Positions 12,201 to 21,494 are shown, numbered from the stretch's first letter. The stretch is DNA of 64,000 bases from Apostichopus japonicus (GCF_037975245.1 NC_092582.1:16828577-16892576); one strand, 5' to 3'. Notes: generated by a model from the letters alone, not told the origin. Made by a program: numbers and translations.

Positions 12201-12757
12201 TACATCCTGTACTTGTTACATCCTTTACTTGTTACATCTATTACTTGTTACATCCTTTACACTTGACATCCTTTTTACATCTATAATACTTGTTACATCC
12301 TCCACTACATTACATTCTTATATACATCCATATTTTGACCATCTGACTTCATATTTTGACCATCTGACTTCATATGGAGAGTTGTATTATTGTAACTCTG
12401 TGACTTTTCCTCAGGAGGACATCCTGCCCGGATCAAACTGTCAGTCCATCTTATACTGATGCATGGTATAGGTTAGGATATGATGCATGATAACACAAAC
12501 AAAACTTATCTTTCATTAACTTTCTATTCTTCATCCAAGTTAAAAATATAAACCTTTACCTCTCTTCACAGGTGGCTGGTGAAGTGAAGAGTTCTCTCCG
12601 TGATAGGCAATCTTTAAGGAGAAGCGGTCCAAAATTAAAACCCCAACCACCTCCTCGCACCTACGAACTCAAGGGTGGCCACTGGAAGACTATGGACACC
12701 CAACCCCCTCCTGGCTGGAGGCAGTTTGGACTGGGGATAGAAATGAAAGACTCCTGA
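110..12757 (+). CDS. TTC16: TTC16-like tetratricopeptide repeat protein, 3' seven exons
   Basis: I assembled seven exons by AG/GT borders and matching phase: 110-239, 7294-7508, 8001-8248, 9007-9251, 10879-11081, 11760-11898 and 12572-12757 (stop TGA). They encode about 454 C-terminal residues; the 5' part lies outside the window. The first four exons carry TPR helices: repeated A-x-x-D/A patterns with P after the repeat, for example ALTLDPEQPEAQ, AIEMNPSVAEFHLLRG and ALEIDPHDSLARG. Exons five to seven are non-TPR, ending in a Pro-rich basic tail (KPQPPPRTYELKGGHW). The pattern of LLRG-HRRL after a TPR, and the order of repeats, match TTC16, a poorly characterised TPR scaffold linked with ciliated cells in vertebrates (established only by family). 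The assignment is from memory of the family; another TPR protein is possible. The first visible intron (240-7293) is swollen by nested transposons. Confidence 0.72.
564..1120 (-). repeat. 3' LTR of the BEL/Pao element
   Basis: It is 557 bp with ends TGTAAATC and GTTTACA. It is the downstream LTR relative to the minus-strand ORF. Confidence 0.93.
1228..6489 (-). CDS. BEL/Pao gag-pol polyprotein
   Basis: This is an intact ORF of about 1753 aa. I start it at the ATG at 6489 (MSTDEALT); the open frame extends two codons further up with only a TTG. Domains in order, with approximate residues: coiled-coil and DUF1759-type gag (1-400); Cys/His zinc-knuckle region (402-468, with CFAC and CFRC motifs); A17-type aspartic protease with DSGSDTT (~512); reverse transcriptase with the YVDD box (~923); RNase H (HVFCDAS ~1095, FWTDS ~1170); zinc-binding HHCC and integrase catalytic core (VDYFGPF ~1464, SDNGSNF ~1526, GGAWERLIRSVRR ~1573). 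It has no env. All motifs are unbroken, so the element may be autonomous. It makes virus-like particles and inserts cDNA copies (known for the family). Confidence 0.95.
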   Translation of the reverse strand: MSTDEALTMKTLLIRRRNKKGTLTRAINSISTLIREDAGIDSVKELLEKANKNLEAIEEAHQAVIEKLLEEDKFILEEEWMADVVSKFIAVKIEVERYVDLSRKGPERISEAPEGDEEKRLTDNDDNGIFTKNSNVSHCVSSKEVNDITDGNNSNVDMKNGEGLPHLSSNRYSSSCDSNYVFGFNELKLALELPKAELFEFNGDPTDYWYFITNFEVNVASKLSGDAARLQYLLQLCKGKARFCIESCALLGDEGYESAKAILKRQFGQPHLILNSLMSKLVSRKSMKANDGESLWKLISEMQRCYVTLTQMGYVNDLNSTSNLLKIHSLLPVYLQTGWANVAQKIHESREPEFNDLLSYLTGQAEISSNMFGRNIGKSSSVVSDEKPRVKSNFMKGRSLKCFACDDDHRIFDCESFCNMSYNQRLDIVRTKRLCFRCLFPGHSVAKCRRDTVCTFCQSNKHNDLLHPPPNQENISVMSNTAVCGSNVFLRILPVTVTGNNGNRVHTLAILDSGSDTTLCSESLRKKLGVKGKPTSYTSSTVNGVEPKIGSTFDISVKGENESNDLSITALSVPKLPNSDDSVPSARDLNRWQHLKLIPWGDISRYNLELLIGADVPEAFWVMDERRGGMGDPYGVKTPLGWSVMGPTGFSGRSDRKNIHRISCCSNGEILSLLKSSWSVDDASIGEGDSVQDKRAKGILESTASLTSEGHYQIGLLWKDNNHFLPSNKPLAESRLRHIKRKLIRDNVMRQKYTETVEGYIAKGYAERVQGEGKAGNVWYLPHHPVVHPHKDKVRVVYDCAAKWRDTSLNSCLLKGPDTINSLVGVLHRFRQQRIALVADVEAMFHQVQVISEDRDVFRFLWWPGGNLESEPLEYRMTVHLFGATSSPACAGYALQRTARDNELHNQDIVGKKAIQFIRNNFYVDDLLASVDDPTVATEVVERLRSILSKGGFRLTKWVSNDRAVLQSIPVSERAPNLRNSLETLPTERTLGVSWNAENDNFLFNVSLPDKPFTRRGLLSISSSIFDPLGFAAPFVVIARCLLQDICRKGSDWDKPLTDEELVTWKKWLQNVPLLSSIQIPRWLQLGNAQRVQLHVFCDASQRGYAAVAYLRVIGADSEASCSFIQGKAKVSPMKPVSIPRLELMGAVLAVTLYTSIKQEIRFDLDDVIFWTDSMIVLGYIRNEDKRFKTFVANRVSKIHDLSSPNQWRHVGSKENPADDGSRGTYDLGTGLSGPSFLSKKESAWPSLKHDDIDLSGDTEIGKSVFLNVTTLVNDNFSEHLISRFSSWTKLVKVLAWVFRFVNKCRGSLAASGINLSVSEIEASETTIISWVQKSAFKSWQRDQRLFKLNPILLGNVLKAGGRLANADLGNDVKHPIILPPRGAVVTLIIRYYHESVGHGGLARTLSAIRQKFWLLNGRTAVKSVVSKCVICRKILARPSCQIMAALPSERVSSDKPLFSFVGVDYFGPFEAKRGRSTVKRFGCIFTCLSSRAVHLEVCESLDADSFLNAFRRFVARRGQPVKIFSDNGSNFQAGEKELRNAFKAMNKDDVEAFFHSKGCEWHFNPPTASHFGGAWERLIRSVRRILRGVLRQQTVTDEVLTTVLAEVESILNSRPLTDFSSDPKDEEPLTPNHLLLMRHGPDTPVDAGVSYGRKRWLQVQYLTSLFWSRWRKEYLPLLQKRHKWNFPKENVVIGDIVLLTDETIPRGKWPLARIITVFKSSDGKVRSVEVKVRNKILKRPITKLCIVKRMSD
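6513..7077 (-). repeat. 5' LTR of the BEL/Pao element
   Basis: It is 565 bp and matches the other LTR throughout, except for an extra 8 bp in the ACGCACGC tract near 6965-6980 and one C/A change close by. No clear tRNA primer site could be assigned just inside it. Confidence 0.93.
7294..7508 (+). CDS. TTC16: TTC16-like exon (TPR)
   Basis: The acceptor is TTTTTTTGGCAG and the donor GTGAGT. It starts in phase 0, matching the previous exon across the 7-kb transposon-filled intron, and ends two bases into an Arg codon. It encodes YYDLKDALTLDPEQPEAQ followed by a second TPR (GKFKEAMQKITLAIEMNP). Confidence 0.8.
8001..8248 (+). CDS. TTC16: TTC16-like exon (TPR)
   Basis: The acceptor is CTCTACCAG and the donor GTAAGT. 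The first base completes the Arg codon of the previous exon. It encodes HRRLHDFNAAIDDFLLSLDK and a further TPR (GGHFDEAILLLNKAIKGE). It ends one base into a codon. Confidence 0.82.
8528..8610. repeat. (TAA)n with SINE/LINE-tail-like sequence
   Basis: A short (ATA)n run is followed by GCGCCAAATACC and AGGCGCTTTACAAAA. This is the reverse complement of the widespread invertebrate retroposon tail of the type GCGCTATATAA-(ATT)n. It lies in a TTC16 intron. Confidence 0.5.
9007..9251 (+). CDS. TTC16: TTC16-like exon (TPR)
   Basis: The acceptor is CACGTACAG and the donor GTAACT. It completes an Asp codon and encodes two TPRs (FRLGELHFSLADYHQALEID and YQDAEARFTVAIQHNPRNSQ). It ends in phase 0. Confidence 0.82.
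9340..9935. repeat. Two-copy tandem duplication, period about 320 bp
   Basis: A block starting GAAACAGGCCTCTTTAATA at 9340 recurs, diverged, at 9660. Shared internal landmarks are CATAGGTGTCTTAAATTTGC, GAAGGGGGTCTCAAAAAGA and TCTGTTAAAACAGATGTTA. It lies in the intron before the exon at 10879 and is noncoding. Confidence 0.75.
10441..10734. mobile_element. Non-autonomous hAT-like element (GGCGTAGGAA family)
   Basis: It is 294 bp. The ends CAAGGGCGTAGGAACC and (inward from the right) CAGTGGCGTAGGAAGG form inverted repeats. They are flanked by the 8-bp duplication CCCAGCAT (10433-10440 and 10735-10742). A G run sits just inside the left end and a C run near the right end. It lies inside a TTC16 intron. 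Confidence 0.8.
10879..11081 (+). CDS. TTC16: TTC16-like exon (post-TPR)
   Basis: The acceptor is TATTTTTCAG and the donor GTAAAT. The exon was found by eye from phase and splice sites. It encodes a last TPR-like segment (ILISLHLNPNNDAIHSLLAR) and a basic linker (RSRAAREAKHVLDHAV). It ends two bases into an Arg codon. Confidence 0.72.
11130..11690. repeat. Minisatellite, unit about 20 bp (ATAGATACATAGTGTTATT)
   Basis: There are many degenerate copies of TATAGATACATAGTGTTAT in the intron before exon 11760. The array is interrupted by a perfect hairpin at 11460-11511. Confidence 0.85.
11460..11511. repeat. Perfect 24-bp-arm palindrome within the minisatellite
   Basis: Arms 11460-11483 and 11488-11511 are exact reverse complements around the 4-nt loop CCAT. 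The core ACCAGGGAGTTGTT is unlike the surrounding repeat unit. Confidence 0.9.
11760..11898 (+). CDS. TTC16: TTC16-like exon (C-terminal region)
   Basis: The acceptor is ATTATTCCATTAG and the donor GTAAGA. The first base completes CGA. It encodes LAGSGLLQSLDLF, an acidic stretch and the basic end RRKKM, ending in phase 0. Confidence 0.72.
11990..12310. repeat. Minisatellite, unit about 15 bp (TTACTTGTTACATCC)
   Basis: About 20 degenerate copies of CTTGTTACATCCT occur in the last large intron of the TTC16-like gene. The long ORF through it is repeat-derived. Confidence 0.85.
12415..12459 (+). other. Possible alternative terminal exon of the TTC16-like gene
   Basis: A good acceptor (GACTTTTCCTCAG) is followed by 14 in-frame codons (EDILPGSNCQSILY) and TGA. 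It is phase-compatible with the exon ending at 11898, so splicing here would give a shorter C terminus. It may be only intronic sequence. Confidence 0.25.
12572..12757 (+). CDS. TTC16: TTC16-like terminal exon
   Basis: The acceptor is CTCTTCACAG. The exon is in phase 0 and encodes 61 residues rich in Pro and basic residues, ending MKDS and TGA. A possible competing terminal exon lies at 12415-12459. Confidence 0.7.
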   Translation: MAGEVKSSLRDRQSLRRSGPKLKPQPPPRTYELKGGHWKTMDTQPPPGWRQFGLGIEMKDS

Positions 12758-13000
12758 TGATTGGTGGATTCCTGGGCAGTAGATGGACTCTTGTAACGGT
12801 TATCTGGTTGCTGTTAGCAGCTTACCGAGAATAATTGAGATTGTGATAAATGGAGACAGAATGTCGAGTATCATCAAGACAGTGTTATATATGTCACAAA
12901 GGAATAATTTAACTTTGGATACATTGGTGAAGTCTTCTGTGATGACTCAAGAATGTGCTGTACAAACTTAAACATTAGAAGAGTGTGAAGGAAGTAACTG

Positions 13001-13006
13001 AATAAA
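13001..13006 (+). promoter_or_regulatory. Poly(A) signal of the TTC16-like gene
   Basis: AATAAA lies 244 nt after the stop codon on the coding strand, a usual distance for a 3' UTR. Confidence 0.5.
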
Positions 13007-14559
13007 ATTACCTTGTAAAATGTCTCTCCATACAGATATCAATATATAACTTTGTACAGTGTAAACATGAGGTCTCTTTTGCCAAGTGACAGCCAGGGGT
13101 GCAACCATCATTTTTGTTATGGGGGTGCTAAGGTGTTGAAAGTGATAATGTCATCCAGGGGTAAAATGGAGTGTGCTACTGTGCTAGATGCAAAATGGTG
13201 CTATATTTTGCAACTTTTGAAATAATGTTGAACAATTTTCACTCGTTGAGGTAGAACTGAACAAAAAAATGGTATATGATGGATTGGGGGAGGGGGGGGG
13301 GCAACATGGATGCCAGAAAAATGTTGGTTTAGTTAAAAATTGGAAACATTGGTGCTTTACCAACTCAAAGAAAGAAATTACGAATCGACCTTTAGTTCAT
13401 TGGGTAGCAATTTGACAAATAGTGACAAGGCTGTAGTGATGATTGGGGATGTGTGTGTGTGTGGGGGGGGGGGGGGAGTGGGGGAGAGCCTAAAGTGGGG
13501 GCTTAGCCTAAAGTGGAGGCTTAGGTCCTCAACATTTGTCATAGCCCATAAATTTCATACCTTTAAAAGAGCTATGCAAATGATGTATGGAGCTTTAATG
13601 GGGCTTAAAAAGTGTCTGAAAATGCCCCATGCAGACAAACCACAGTCACAAAACTTCTTTCTGTTTTGTTAACTTGGTAAGCTTTGCAATACTCCGAAAG
13701 ATTCCTATTTATTTTCTACTCCAAAAGATTCCAGATTTTGAAACTTGTGTGTGCTTGCATGCTTTCCTGTACACACAGTACACACAGCTTCCAGTACACA
13801 CAGCTTTCCTGTACACGCAGGTCCAGTACAGGAAAAAAGCATGGAAGCCCATACCAGCTTTACTTTTTTTTACTTTTGTAATAAATTTGTACATTTGTCA
13901 GAGATATAATATACTTTTGAAACCAAACAAACTATACATGGTGTATTTGGAACTTAGTTAATGATCTTTCTGTGTGAAAATAGAAATGCTGATGTTTTGT
14001 ATATTTTTTGGGCAACCTCAAACAACATACTGAGAAAGTGGGCTACATGAATTGGAACATGTAGAAAAGAATCCGATCTCATATCAACACATTAAAAACG
14101 CAAAGAAACAATCAGATACCCTCAATCCAGAATCGTTGACATTGAGGGATGGGGTATGTGGGAGGGGGGGGGGGGAGGTAGGTAGAGGAAGAAATTCCCC
14201 TCAAGATATTCTCATTTACTGACTTAGTGGACACCATTTTCTGGTTTTCCACACCTTTTGCTGGATGGAAATTTCCAGGGATGGGGTATCCATTTCTGTG
14301 ATTGTTACAGGAAACACTTGGACTCAAACAACACCTCAGATAGGCTACAGGGAGTTATTCCATAAATACTTTACAGGCTGCGAGTATGACAAAAGGTCAC
14401 GTCTGGGAGTTGCTCGTCAAAGTGGCTATAATTCTGGGCCATTAAAATCACACAATTACTTTCCTGCAACAGCCAAGATATTAGTACCATGTATTAGTAG
14501 CAAGTTCAATTTAAATTTTATGTACAATAATTGTGCTCAAGCATTTCCATGTTGCGCAG

Positions 14560-14694
14560 CGACGGATTTATCGTTTTTGGGGCCATAAGTTTCATCTGGG
14601 ACCGTGGGCAAAAGGGAGGGTTGGGGAAGGCGGGGGGGGGGTTCTACTTAGCCATGCGGCAACCAAGAGTTTGCGTTTTAATACGGGGCCGTCG
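14560..14694. mobile_element. Possible short hAT-like element
   Basis: Ends CGACGG and CCGTCG are inverted repeats, flanked by a 7-bp direct repeat TGCGCAG (14553-14559 and 14695-14701). A G run lies inside. The inverted repeats are short and the duplication is one base shorter than usual, so this is tentative. Confidence 0.4.
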
Positions 14695-15400
14695 TGCGCA
14701 GTTTGATGAAAATTATTCCACAAATGGTAAATCCTAAGATACATGCACCATATTGGTTTAGTGCAACCTATAGAAAACAATGCATAAACAACATTGGCTA
14801 TATGTTCCTTTCGAAGGGAACACATAGTTACTAAATTACACAATGAAATATAAATTAGTATATGGTATGACTTTACATGAATCACAAAACATCTCTGTGT
14901 GATTGGAGCCATTACAGCGTAACTAGAACATTATTTAACTAAAAAGTTTAGCCTACTTCTTGAAATACATATTTATTCATACGTCCTGTATAGAAATTAG
15001 GGAATAATTTCTAATACCGATGTCTCCAAGACAGCACAAGAAGCTGTCAAGTGAGTGGCACAGATCACTCGGTCGATGGATTTGTCTTGTAAGAAACTGT
15101 TTCCACCGTAAGGCGCTTCAGTGATCCGGTAAAAATAAGACTCCGTGGTTTGAGAGAACTGAAAAAATTGAGATTTTGTAAATATGAACTTTGTGGGCCG
15201 GGTCGGAGAGAAACGTGACTGGAGGATGGCAGGAAAGGAGCATGTTTTTAAGGGAGGCGATGAGTGGTGGCTGGCCTCATAGGCTGATCTGATGCTGGAC
15301 GATAATTCCAAGATGATGAGGAAGGATGATAAGACTGGATAAGGCTGGAAAGATGATAAGTTGACTGGCTTTCTCTAAGCTCGTTGGTGATAGCTGACAG

Positions 15401-16240
15401 CATGGGCGGCGATCCGTACTTCCGAGTGGGGGGGGGGGGGTATGACCTTGTTGACTATCTAAGCGTAGCGCCACCATGAGTTGGCGCGAAGCGTACAAGA
15501 AAATTTTGGGATTTACAGACCCTCTAGATGGCCGGAAACGGCACTTCCCGAGGTTTCCAAGCGGCATATACCCAACTTTAAAATGGGATATCATGTCCGA
15601 AATATCTCATAATCAGGATCCAAAATATTTTCTTTTTTAATTTCGGGTGTTATTTTGGGAAAATTGCCCCTGTCAATCTTGTTTCAGGCGCTACGTTAGA
15701 ATGTTCGAGAGCTCTTTTATATTATTCGATGAAGAAAATGGCCTCATGCAGGCTATTATAGGCCTATACACATACAATACACAATTACACATAGTTACAT
15801 TCCTAGGTACCGATTGCTAGGGCATCCAGGTGAAACGTGTATTAAGCATTACCCTGGTAACATGAGATTCTCAGCTGTTTGAGGGAACATGTACGTGTGT
15901 AGGCCTACTATAGGGCCTATATAAATACTATGAGGGTGCATATATGTACTATATCAATACTGTGGGCGCAATAATACATTTTGTTGTTATAGGGCCAATG
16001 AAGCCTACAGTCAACTATTCTTGCTTTATAAAGACGGTTTATTTGAAAAGATCGCACTGCGTTTATGGTAGGCGAGAAATGAAGCTAAAAAAGAGCCGTA
16101 CATTCACGATGATGCATATATGTAGGTATGAAAAAATTCTTATCCCTGGCATTTGGTGGGGGGGATATGGTGTATTACATCCCCTCCACCCATTTTCATG
16201 GGGGGATATATCCCCCTTCCCCCCAGGATCGCCGCCCATG
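15401..16240. mobile_element. Non-autonomous hAT-like element, 840 bp
   Basis: Both ends read CATGGGCGGCGATCC inward (15-bp perfect inverted repeat). They are followed by G-rich tracts and flanked by an exact 8-bp duplication GCTGACAG (15393-15400 and 16241-16248). No transposase is encoded. Confidence 0.87.
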
Positions 16241-16746
16241 GCTGACAGTTGAAGGTATAGCTGAGATAGGTTGGCTCGTTGGGTTCAAAAGAGGAATACA
16301 CAGATCACTGCGGGTAAACTGGTCTTCTTATAGAGCCGGGGGAGGGGGGGGGGGGTTATCCTAAGACAATACAACTTCCTGCTCAGCCTAAAATAAGGAG
16401 ATAAATGAACCAGATGATCAGCTTACTCATTGTCGAGAAACGCCAACATTACTTAACCACTAAGACACATAAGATGTCCATAACTTAAACACTAGTCCCA
16501 GGAAATTAACCCATACACAAAGAGGTGAACACAAGGGTAACCCGTTTGAAAAATGATTTCCAACTCATGCATAAAATTTCACCTTTGAATCTGTTGGCTT
16601 ACGGGTTGGATAGTTGTTCATGCACTGTCCTTAATTGGTACACATGGAGGACAAAGCAATGTCATTCCAAGAATAAAGGCATAGGTCGTAACAACGTTCT
16701 GAAAGGAAGTGATAGGCCATTGAACTCCATGAGCACCAAACCTTTG

Positions 16747-16817
16747 TAGGGGGAACCTATCGCAGGGAGGGGAACCTATCACAGGGAGGGGGAACCCCAT
16801 CACAGGGAGGGGGATCT
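16747..16817. repeat. Short tandem repeat, unit about 20 bp
   Basis: Three to four copies of GGGGAACCTATCACAGGGAG stand in a row in intergenic DNA. Confidence 0.8.
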
Positions 16818-18665
16818 AAATCCTAGTAAGTCCTAGCAATTAACCAAAAATATTAGGGGTGCCACAAATGCATACACTATCCAGTGCTTTCACCGTTCTT
16901 TTTCATGCATAGCCTTTTGATATAGTTTGCAATATACATATGTAAAGATAAGCGATGGAAAACTTTTAAACAGGGCACTTTTCCCCTTCTCTACCATTTA
17001 ATTTTGTTTTGATTCCTATTTCTGAGACCCAGTAGATCAGCGGACATGGGCCCGGGCCCATCTGGCCCAATAAATCTAACATTGTGGCGCAATACATGTT
17101 TCCATATGGATCCTATATGCAAGTCGCGTGGTCGACTGTGGGGAGCAGGGCCATAGGGGAACGAAGGATTCATGAGGGTGTGACCCTGGGATCGTTGAAG
17201 CCGATTCACATGTAGGGGGTGCAAGGATATCACCCCATCCCCAGAAAACAACATATTAACCGATTAAACCTCAGATGGTGCATTCTGATGCATATTTAGG
17301 GGTTATGCACTCGCAGCAGTGGTGTAAATGTTACCTGGCAGAAATCCCTCGACTGAACCATATATTCCCCCGACTGACGATGGTGTGGGGTGGGTTGCGG
17401 CATCAGATGGGTGTGGGGCCACCCTTTCTCTTGCGCACTCCGCTGATCGATGTGGTCAATCATTCGACACTCCGGTTAAGCAGTCGGTAAATTTACTAAA
17501 TTGGACACTTTAACAAGTTATATTGATCTGTGCATCATTGTAATGTATTCGTTTCAATTATGGAAAAAGAAGGTTTTGTTGTTTCATATTTCAGAAAATT
17601 TGTTCCACTGCATTTAAGGTTATAATGAATTACCCTTCGATGATAACATCTCTACATTTAGTCTGTAAGTTTTTTTCCGAGTCGATGTTCAAGATTCATC
17701 ATCAACATCTTGTCCTTCTACTTGGACTTGGAAACGTCTGGAAGAGGAGGCAAGATATTCGGAACTAAAGAGGAGGAGAGATAAAGACAAAAGAAATATA
17801 TTGAGTATAAATCAAAGAAAATCACCACCACAACACAGACTTGAGGGTACAAGGAGGTGGGGGGGGGGGGGGTCGAAAGCCAGGGCGGGCCTTTGAAACA
17901 ATAATGTTACCAGGCCCGGTTTTTTCTTATTAAATTCATGGTCCACCCCTGTGCGTATGCCAAAAGAATTCTGAAAATTATACATACATTATTCTTCATC
18001 CCGTGGAAATCGCAAAGTGAAAGGGCACAGAGAGGGAGAAAGAGGTGGGTGGAGAGATGGAGTAGTGAACTGAGGTTAAGAAAGAGGAGGGTGGAAGAGG
18101 AAGGGAAGGGGATGGGTAAGGGGAGGGGTAAGGGGATCAGGGGGTAAGTGACACTTTCAGAGACTAACGTCATAAACAGGCCTATATGACGGTACCGGTT
18201 ACATATAAAAGGCCCTAGTACGTCAACTAAACCCAGAAGAGGGATTTTGTTTTGTTATAATGGACGTGTGCAGGAATAACCTAAAATTCACGGTAGGCAA
18301 ACATTAAGCGAACAGTTCAATATACTGCTATGTAGGCCTAGTTATAATTTTATGAATATGTTTCTCAACCTTGGGTATAGAAGCCGACTGGACAGACAAA
18401 CACTTGAATGTCCATAAACTCCTCTAAACCGTTTGAGATATTCTTTAGCAGACCATTGAATGACCTCATCTGAGAATTGTGCAATTAAAATCGTTGACGA
18501 CATTTCCAGGGTAGCCAATGGGACGTGAGGTACATCAACAGGTCCCCGTGATACTGTGCGGTAACATAGCATACGGACTTCATACACGCTTGAACCACCA
18601 CTCAAAGAGTTATCTGTGTTCGCACTCGGAATCCTACAACTAATTCAACGAAGCCGGCCTCAGCC

Positions 18666-19102
18666 CATATAGGCGTAGGAGGTGGGGCTGGGGCTGCAGC
18701 CCTCTCCCCAACCAAATATTTTTGTGAAAATTCGGGCAATATGCTGAGAATTTTGTCGCGCACCTACTGAAAGAAAAAAACAACTGTTTGAGGGGATGTC
18801 GGTGAATGAAATGCCTGGAGATTTGAATATCACCAGCAACTATTTATTCGGTAATTCACCAGTGTGCTTTTCAATGGTTAAACTTATATTATTATTATTA
18901 TCATTATTATTGTAACGACTTCCCCAAAAATTATAACCAATATGGAAGGGTAATAAAACGGCAAATGATCATATTGGCATCCGATGTAATAACCGATGCA
19001 CGCCTATATGTACATTCAGATGCTGATTGGTTATATTTTTCGGGCAAGTCGCTACAGCCCCCCCCCCCCCCACACCAATCAAATCGGGTTCCTACGCCTA
19101 TG
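18666..19102. mobile_element. Non-autonomous hAT-like element (GGCGTAGGAA family), 437 bp
   Basis: Ends CATATAGGCGTAGGA and (inward) CATAGGCGTAGGAACC are inverted repeats. They are flanked by the exact 8-bp duplication CCTCAGCC (18658-18665 and 19103-19110). It carries a long C run (about 19060-19072) near its right end. It belongs to the same terminal family as the element at 10441. Confidence 0.83.
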
Positions 19103-19420
19103 CCTCAGCCACAGATGCTTATTTCATTGCAGTGACAACAGACAAACTTTGGTTTATCCGGACAACGAAATTTGTATCATCATGTGTTGGCATGGTTTGT
19201 TATGATCTTTAACCTATTACATCCCGTCCATGCTTTAACATGCGCCGGTAGCGTATGTGGTTATACTGCGAGTATATTGTAGGAACTCGCTAAGAAGCCT
19301 CATTGGCTTATCAGAGCCGCAAGCTGACCGAAGTCAGTCTCTTAGATTCATATTTAACGTTCATGATTATTAATTGTCAATTGTCAACAACTCTGTAACT
19401 GGACGACATACATTAATCTT

Positions 19421-19485
19421 GTAGTGACATGAACTCGGGACCTTATGATTGTAAGGCACCGGCGTTAACCACTGAGCTAACACTC
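19421..19485 (-). repeat. tRNA-derived SINE-like head
   Basis: On the minus strand it reads AGTGTTAGCTCAGTGGTTAA (box A), a CCTTA/TAAGG anticodon-like stem and a GAGTTCATGTC box-B remnant. The acceptor stem does not pair, so it is a retroposon or pseudogene rather than a tRNA gene. Confidence 0.5.
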
Positions 19486-21029
19486 CTTTATACCGACAGC
19501 ACGAAAAGGTACACATAACCTATATCATAACTTGATTGATGTCTGCATATGTAGAAGGCATAAAGAGGAACTAAAATACTGTACACAATGACCATACCTA
19601 TACCACGCGCTACTGCTTTGTACGGAGTATGACCAAATCGTGTAGTCTTTTGGTTCTTGTCCACCAGCGCAGGGAAGGCACTTTTCGGTTGACGGTAGCT
19701 CATTCTAGATGTCGAGTCCAGGCTGAAGTGACTAACTGGCGGCATCACTCTCCTTTCTCCTGTTGGTAAGTCCAAAATAATAAAAATTTTCATTGTGGGT
19801 GGATGGGTGGGGGTGCGAGGGGGTTATTAATCGATGCCCATAATGTTTGCAGGCCTACGTTCGTAACTATGTTGAATTATAAATGGTATGATAGCTTGTC
19901 CATCATAAACAAATATAGCATTGCATTCAGCCGGAGAAGAGTTGGACCACTACAACGGGTGTAGGACTACGCTACGCTACGCTAACCCCCCTCACCCCCA
20001 CCACCCAGCACACCCTTTTCAATCTCAAAGAAAGTGTTTATGAGCAAAACCGTGAGTTCAGGGTAACTTGTATAGACCTAATTTATAATCTTAAGATACT
20101 TCCTCAAAATCCACCATTCTACTTCTAAATTTTCAAATATTTTCTGAGAGGGGCCCAAACCCCCGCCCCTAATAGGGATCGGCTTCAATGACCTGTTTGA
20201 AAATCCCCCCCCCCCCACTCCTTTATAAAATCCTTCATTCGTCTCTGTCCCTTCCACAAAGGGTCAGTCTCCTACCTTAATCAATCAATCGGGGGAATTT
20301 TGAAGCCCCCTCCCCCTCCCCCACCCCGATCCCTACCCCCACCTTTGAAAACTTGTGTACGTCTCTCTTTCTGTAACTGTAGGCTCATACTTTGGAAAGA
20401 AATGCCTTGGCGCTTTTTGTTTGAAAGTTGCATTACGCAATTTTGAAAATCTAACTTGATCTAAAAAAAAGTTGCCCTGCCTCTTTCGATCATTACTTCT
20501 AGCCCGGAGGGGGGGGGGGGGAGGGCGGGGGATCATAGATCGATTGAATTGCGACCGATCACAATATTCATCGGATACGTGCGGGCAACTTGTACCCTTA
20601 ACACTAAACATGTAAGCTCTCTGGTGCCTTCTAGTGCATATAGGGTAAACCAGTGTTCACCATTTTATATTGTACTTGACAATTCAACCAACTCGTATAC
20701 GGTCCATGTTGATTTGAAGAAACGGTGGCCGTTACATCAGAATAATACTAAGTAATAGCCATTGCGTATATCTTACCGATCACGGAGTTTTTTTGAGACG
20801 GGTCATGTTTACATGTCCAGTTAGTGAGAACTATAAAGATTCAAATGTAAAGGAGAAAGTAGAAAACAATAATAAGAATGAACATAATAATAATATATAT
20901 ATATATATGATCTCTAGAGTAAGGCAAAATATGTCCCCAAAAACAGAACATTGTTCGATACAGGTGACAAACGCCTACAGTGGAATTACTACCTTCCTTA
21001 CCGGTTTCGAACCTCTGGACATACAATCA

Positions 21030-21100
21030 GCGTCCATAGCCTAGTGGTTAGGCTGTCCGCGTACAGAGCGGGAGGCCCGGGTTCGAATCCCGGTGGAGGC
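21030..21100 (+). repeat. tRNA-like SINE head or tRNA pseudogene
   Basis: A nearly complete cloverleaf is visible. The acceptor GCGTCCA pairs with TGGAGGC with one G:G mismatch; the D arm is GCCTAGTGGTTAGGC; the anticodon arm is TCCGC-GTACAGA-GCGGG; the T arm is CCGGG-TTCGAAT-CCCGG. The anticodon position would read ACA, unusual for a functional tRNA. The sequence runs into a tail and then (AT)n, so a tRNA-derived SINE is likelier than a working gene. Confidence 0.6.
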
Positions 21101-21138
21101 TGGAAGTTTTTTCACTGTTCCAACTCATTACGATTTTC

Positions 21139-21141
<3 letters not shown>

Positions 21142-21196
<55 letters not shown>
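21142..21196. repeat. (AT)n microsatellite
   Basis: An uninterrupted AT dinucleotide run of about 55 bp lies at the tail of the tRNA-like element. Confidence 0.97.
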
Positions 21197-21199
<3 letters not shown>

Positions 21200-21494
21200 T
21201 AAGAAAACAACGTTGTGTGGGGGTGGGGAGGGGGCTTTATTAAAATAGTACATCCAATTGATTCAGTTGAATTTCTGAAATGAAAGAACGACTCTCATAT
21301 AACTGCATAAAACTGATCAGGCATATATGTTGTTTCATGCACGTATTGTCAGCCTCCACGTTATAAAGAGGAAAAGCAATAGATTTTATCTCCATTTCGA
21401 GACAAAGAGAATTTAATTTTAAAATAACGTCTTGATATACCTTTTCATGACATGGATATACCCTCTGTTATGATTTCTAATTTAAGAGGCAAAC

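Noticed and set aside
11944-12459. 171-aa ORF
   Set aside because: It runs through the CTTGTTACATCC minisatellite and an intron; composition follows the repeat.
21030-21100. Functional tRNA gene
   Set aside because: It has an acceptor mismatch, an unusual anticodon and a SINE-like tail.
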